NCBI RefSeq assembly: GCF_963422355.1
Contig: NC_085103.1
Coordinates: 2,246,231 to 2,310,230 of the forward strand
DNA length: 64,000 nucleotides
Direction: 5' to 3'
From: Corticium candelabrum
Taxonomy: Eukaryota; Porifera; Homoscleromorpha; Homosclerophorida; Plakinidae
Shown: piece by piece, positions 63,751 through 64,000 of the stretch
Numbering within the stretch: the stretch's first letter is position 1
Layout: each line of letters starts with the position of its first letter
Program-made: the position numbers and the translations under genes
The notes under the pieces: model-generated
What the model was told of the DNA's origin: nothing
The model's input: the letters and a program-made list of their open reading frames with translations, nothing else
Databases searched by the model: none

Positions 63751-64000
63751 CTGTAACAACAATTCTTTACACCAACAGTACAAATCCCTAACTTACATCT
63801 GCCAACAAGGATGTACCACATTCAACTCATAATCTTCCCTGTCTCATAAAGACGATTAGACCACACCAAAAAATTCTTTGTTTCAGGTAAGCCGACTGAC
63901 CATCTTTCAGAGGTTGCATCAAAAATAATTCAAATTTTTTGTAGCATATGTCTTTGAACAATTATGTGTATTATGCATGCGCGTCTATCACTTATCCCTG
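63751..64000. other. Upstream intron sequence, no exon recognised
   Basis: It lies upstream of the first visible synthetase exon, which starts in phase 2, so at least one earlier exon must lie beyond the window. Confidence 0.4.

Overview
The window is animal (metazoan) nuclear DNA. Genes are split into many small exons, introns are mostly 50-110 bp with GT-AG ends, and intergenic space is full of dinucleotide arrays and decayed transposons. The gene set (Cys-loop receptors, a ficolin-like collagen/fibrinogen-domain protein, secreted fibrinogen-domain proteins, an ACSS3-type acyl-CoA synthetase) with compact introns fits an early-branching marine invertebrate. A sponge is my best guess, but the sequence does not prove it.

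Layout. 0-7.2 kb: transposon debris, with Ulp1-like peptidase, FAR1/ZSWIM-like and PHD-finger fragments interrupted by a broken hAT element. 7.5-9.8 kb: a segment duplicated at 33.8-35.8 kb. 9.8-28.6 kb: two ~3.9-kb copies of a secreted fibrinogen-domain gene, the first decayed (10.0-13.0 kb) and the second intact with 11 exons and 423 codons (24.9-27.8 kb). Between them lie a third truncated copy, a hAT-derived MITE, a 1.7-kb foldback element carrying a small spliced ORF, and a Ty3/Gypsy-type pol fragment. 29.2-33.6 kb: a terminal-inverted-repeat element with a 5-bp target duplication, then an intact hAT transposon whose deletion derivative is the MITE at 16.1 kb. 36.8-41.7 kb: a ficolin-like gene (signal peptide, Gly-X-Y repeats, fibrinogen-type domain; 11 exons, 397 codons). 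43.7-56.0 kb: two adjacent same-strand Cys-loop receptor genes (452 and 509 codons) with matching exon structure; a Tc1 copy and a 1.09-kb CA array sit in their introns. 58.1-63.75 kb, minus strand: 18 exons of an ACSS3-like short-chain acyl-CoA synthetase whose 5' end lies outside the window.

The three fibrinogen-domain genes form one family of secreted, probably carbohydrate- or microbe-binding proteins (inference). The two receptors are a tandem pair with different pore and ligand-loop motifs. The synthetase is an unrelated metabolic gene. All exon models were made by eye from splice sites, reading phase and family motifs; for each complete gene the exon lengths sum to a multiple of three without internal stops.
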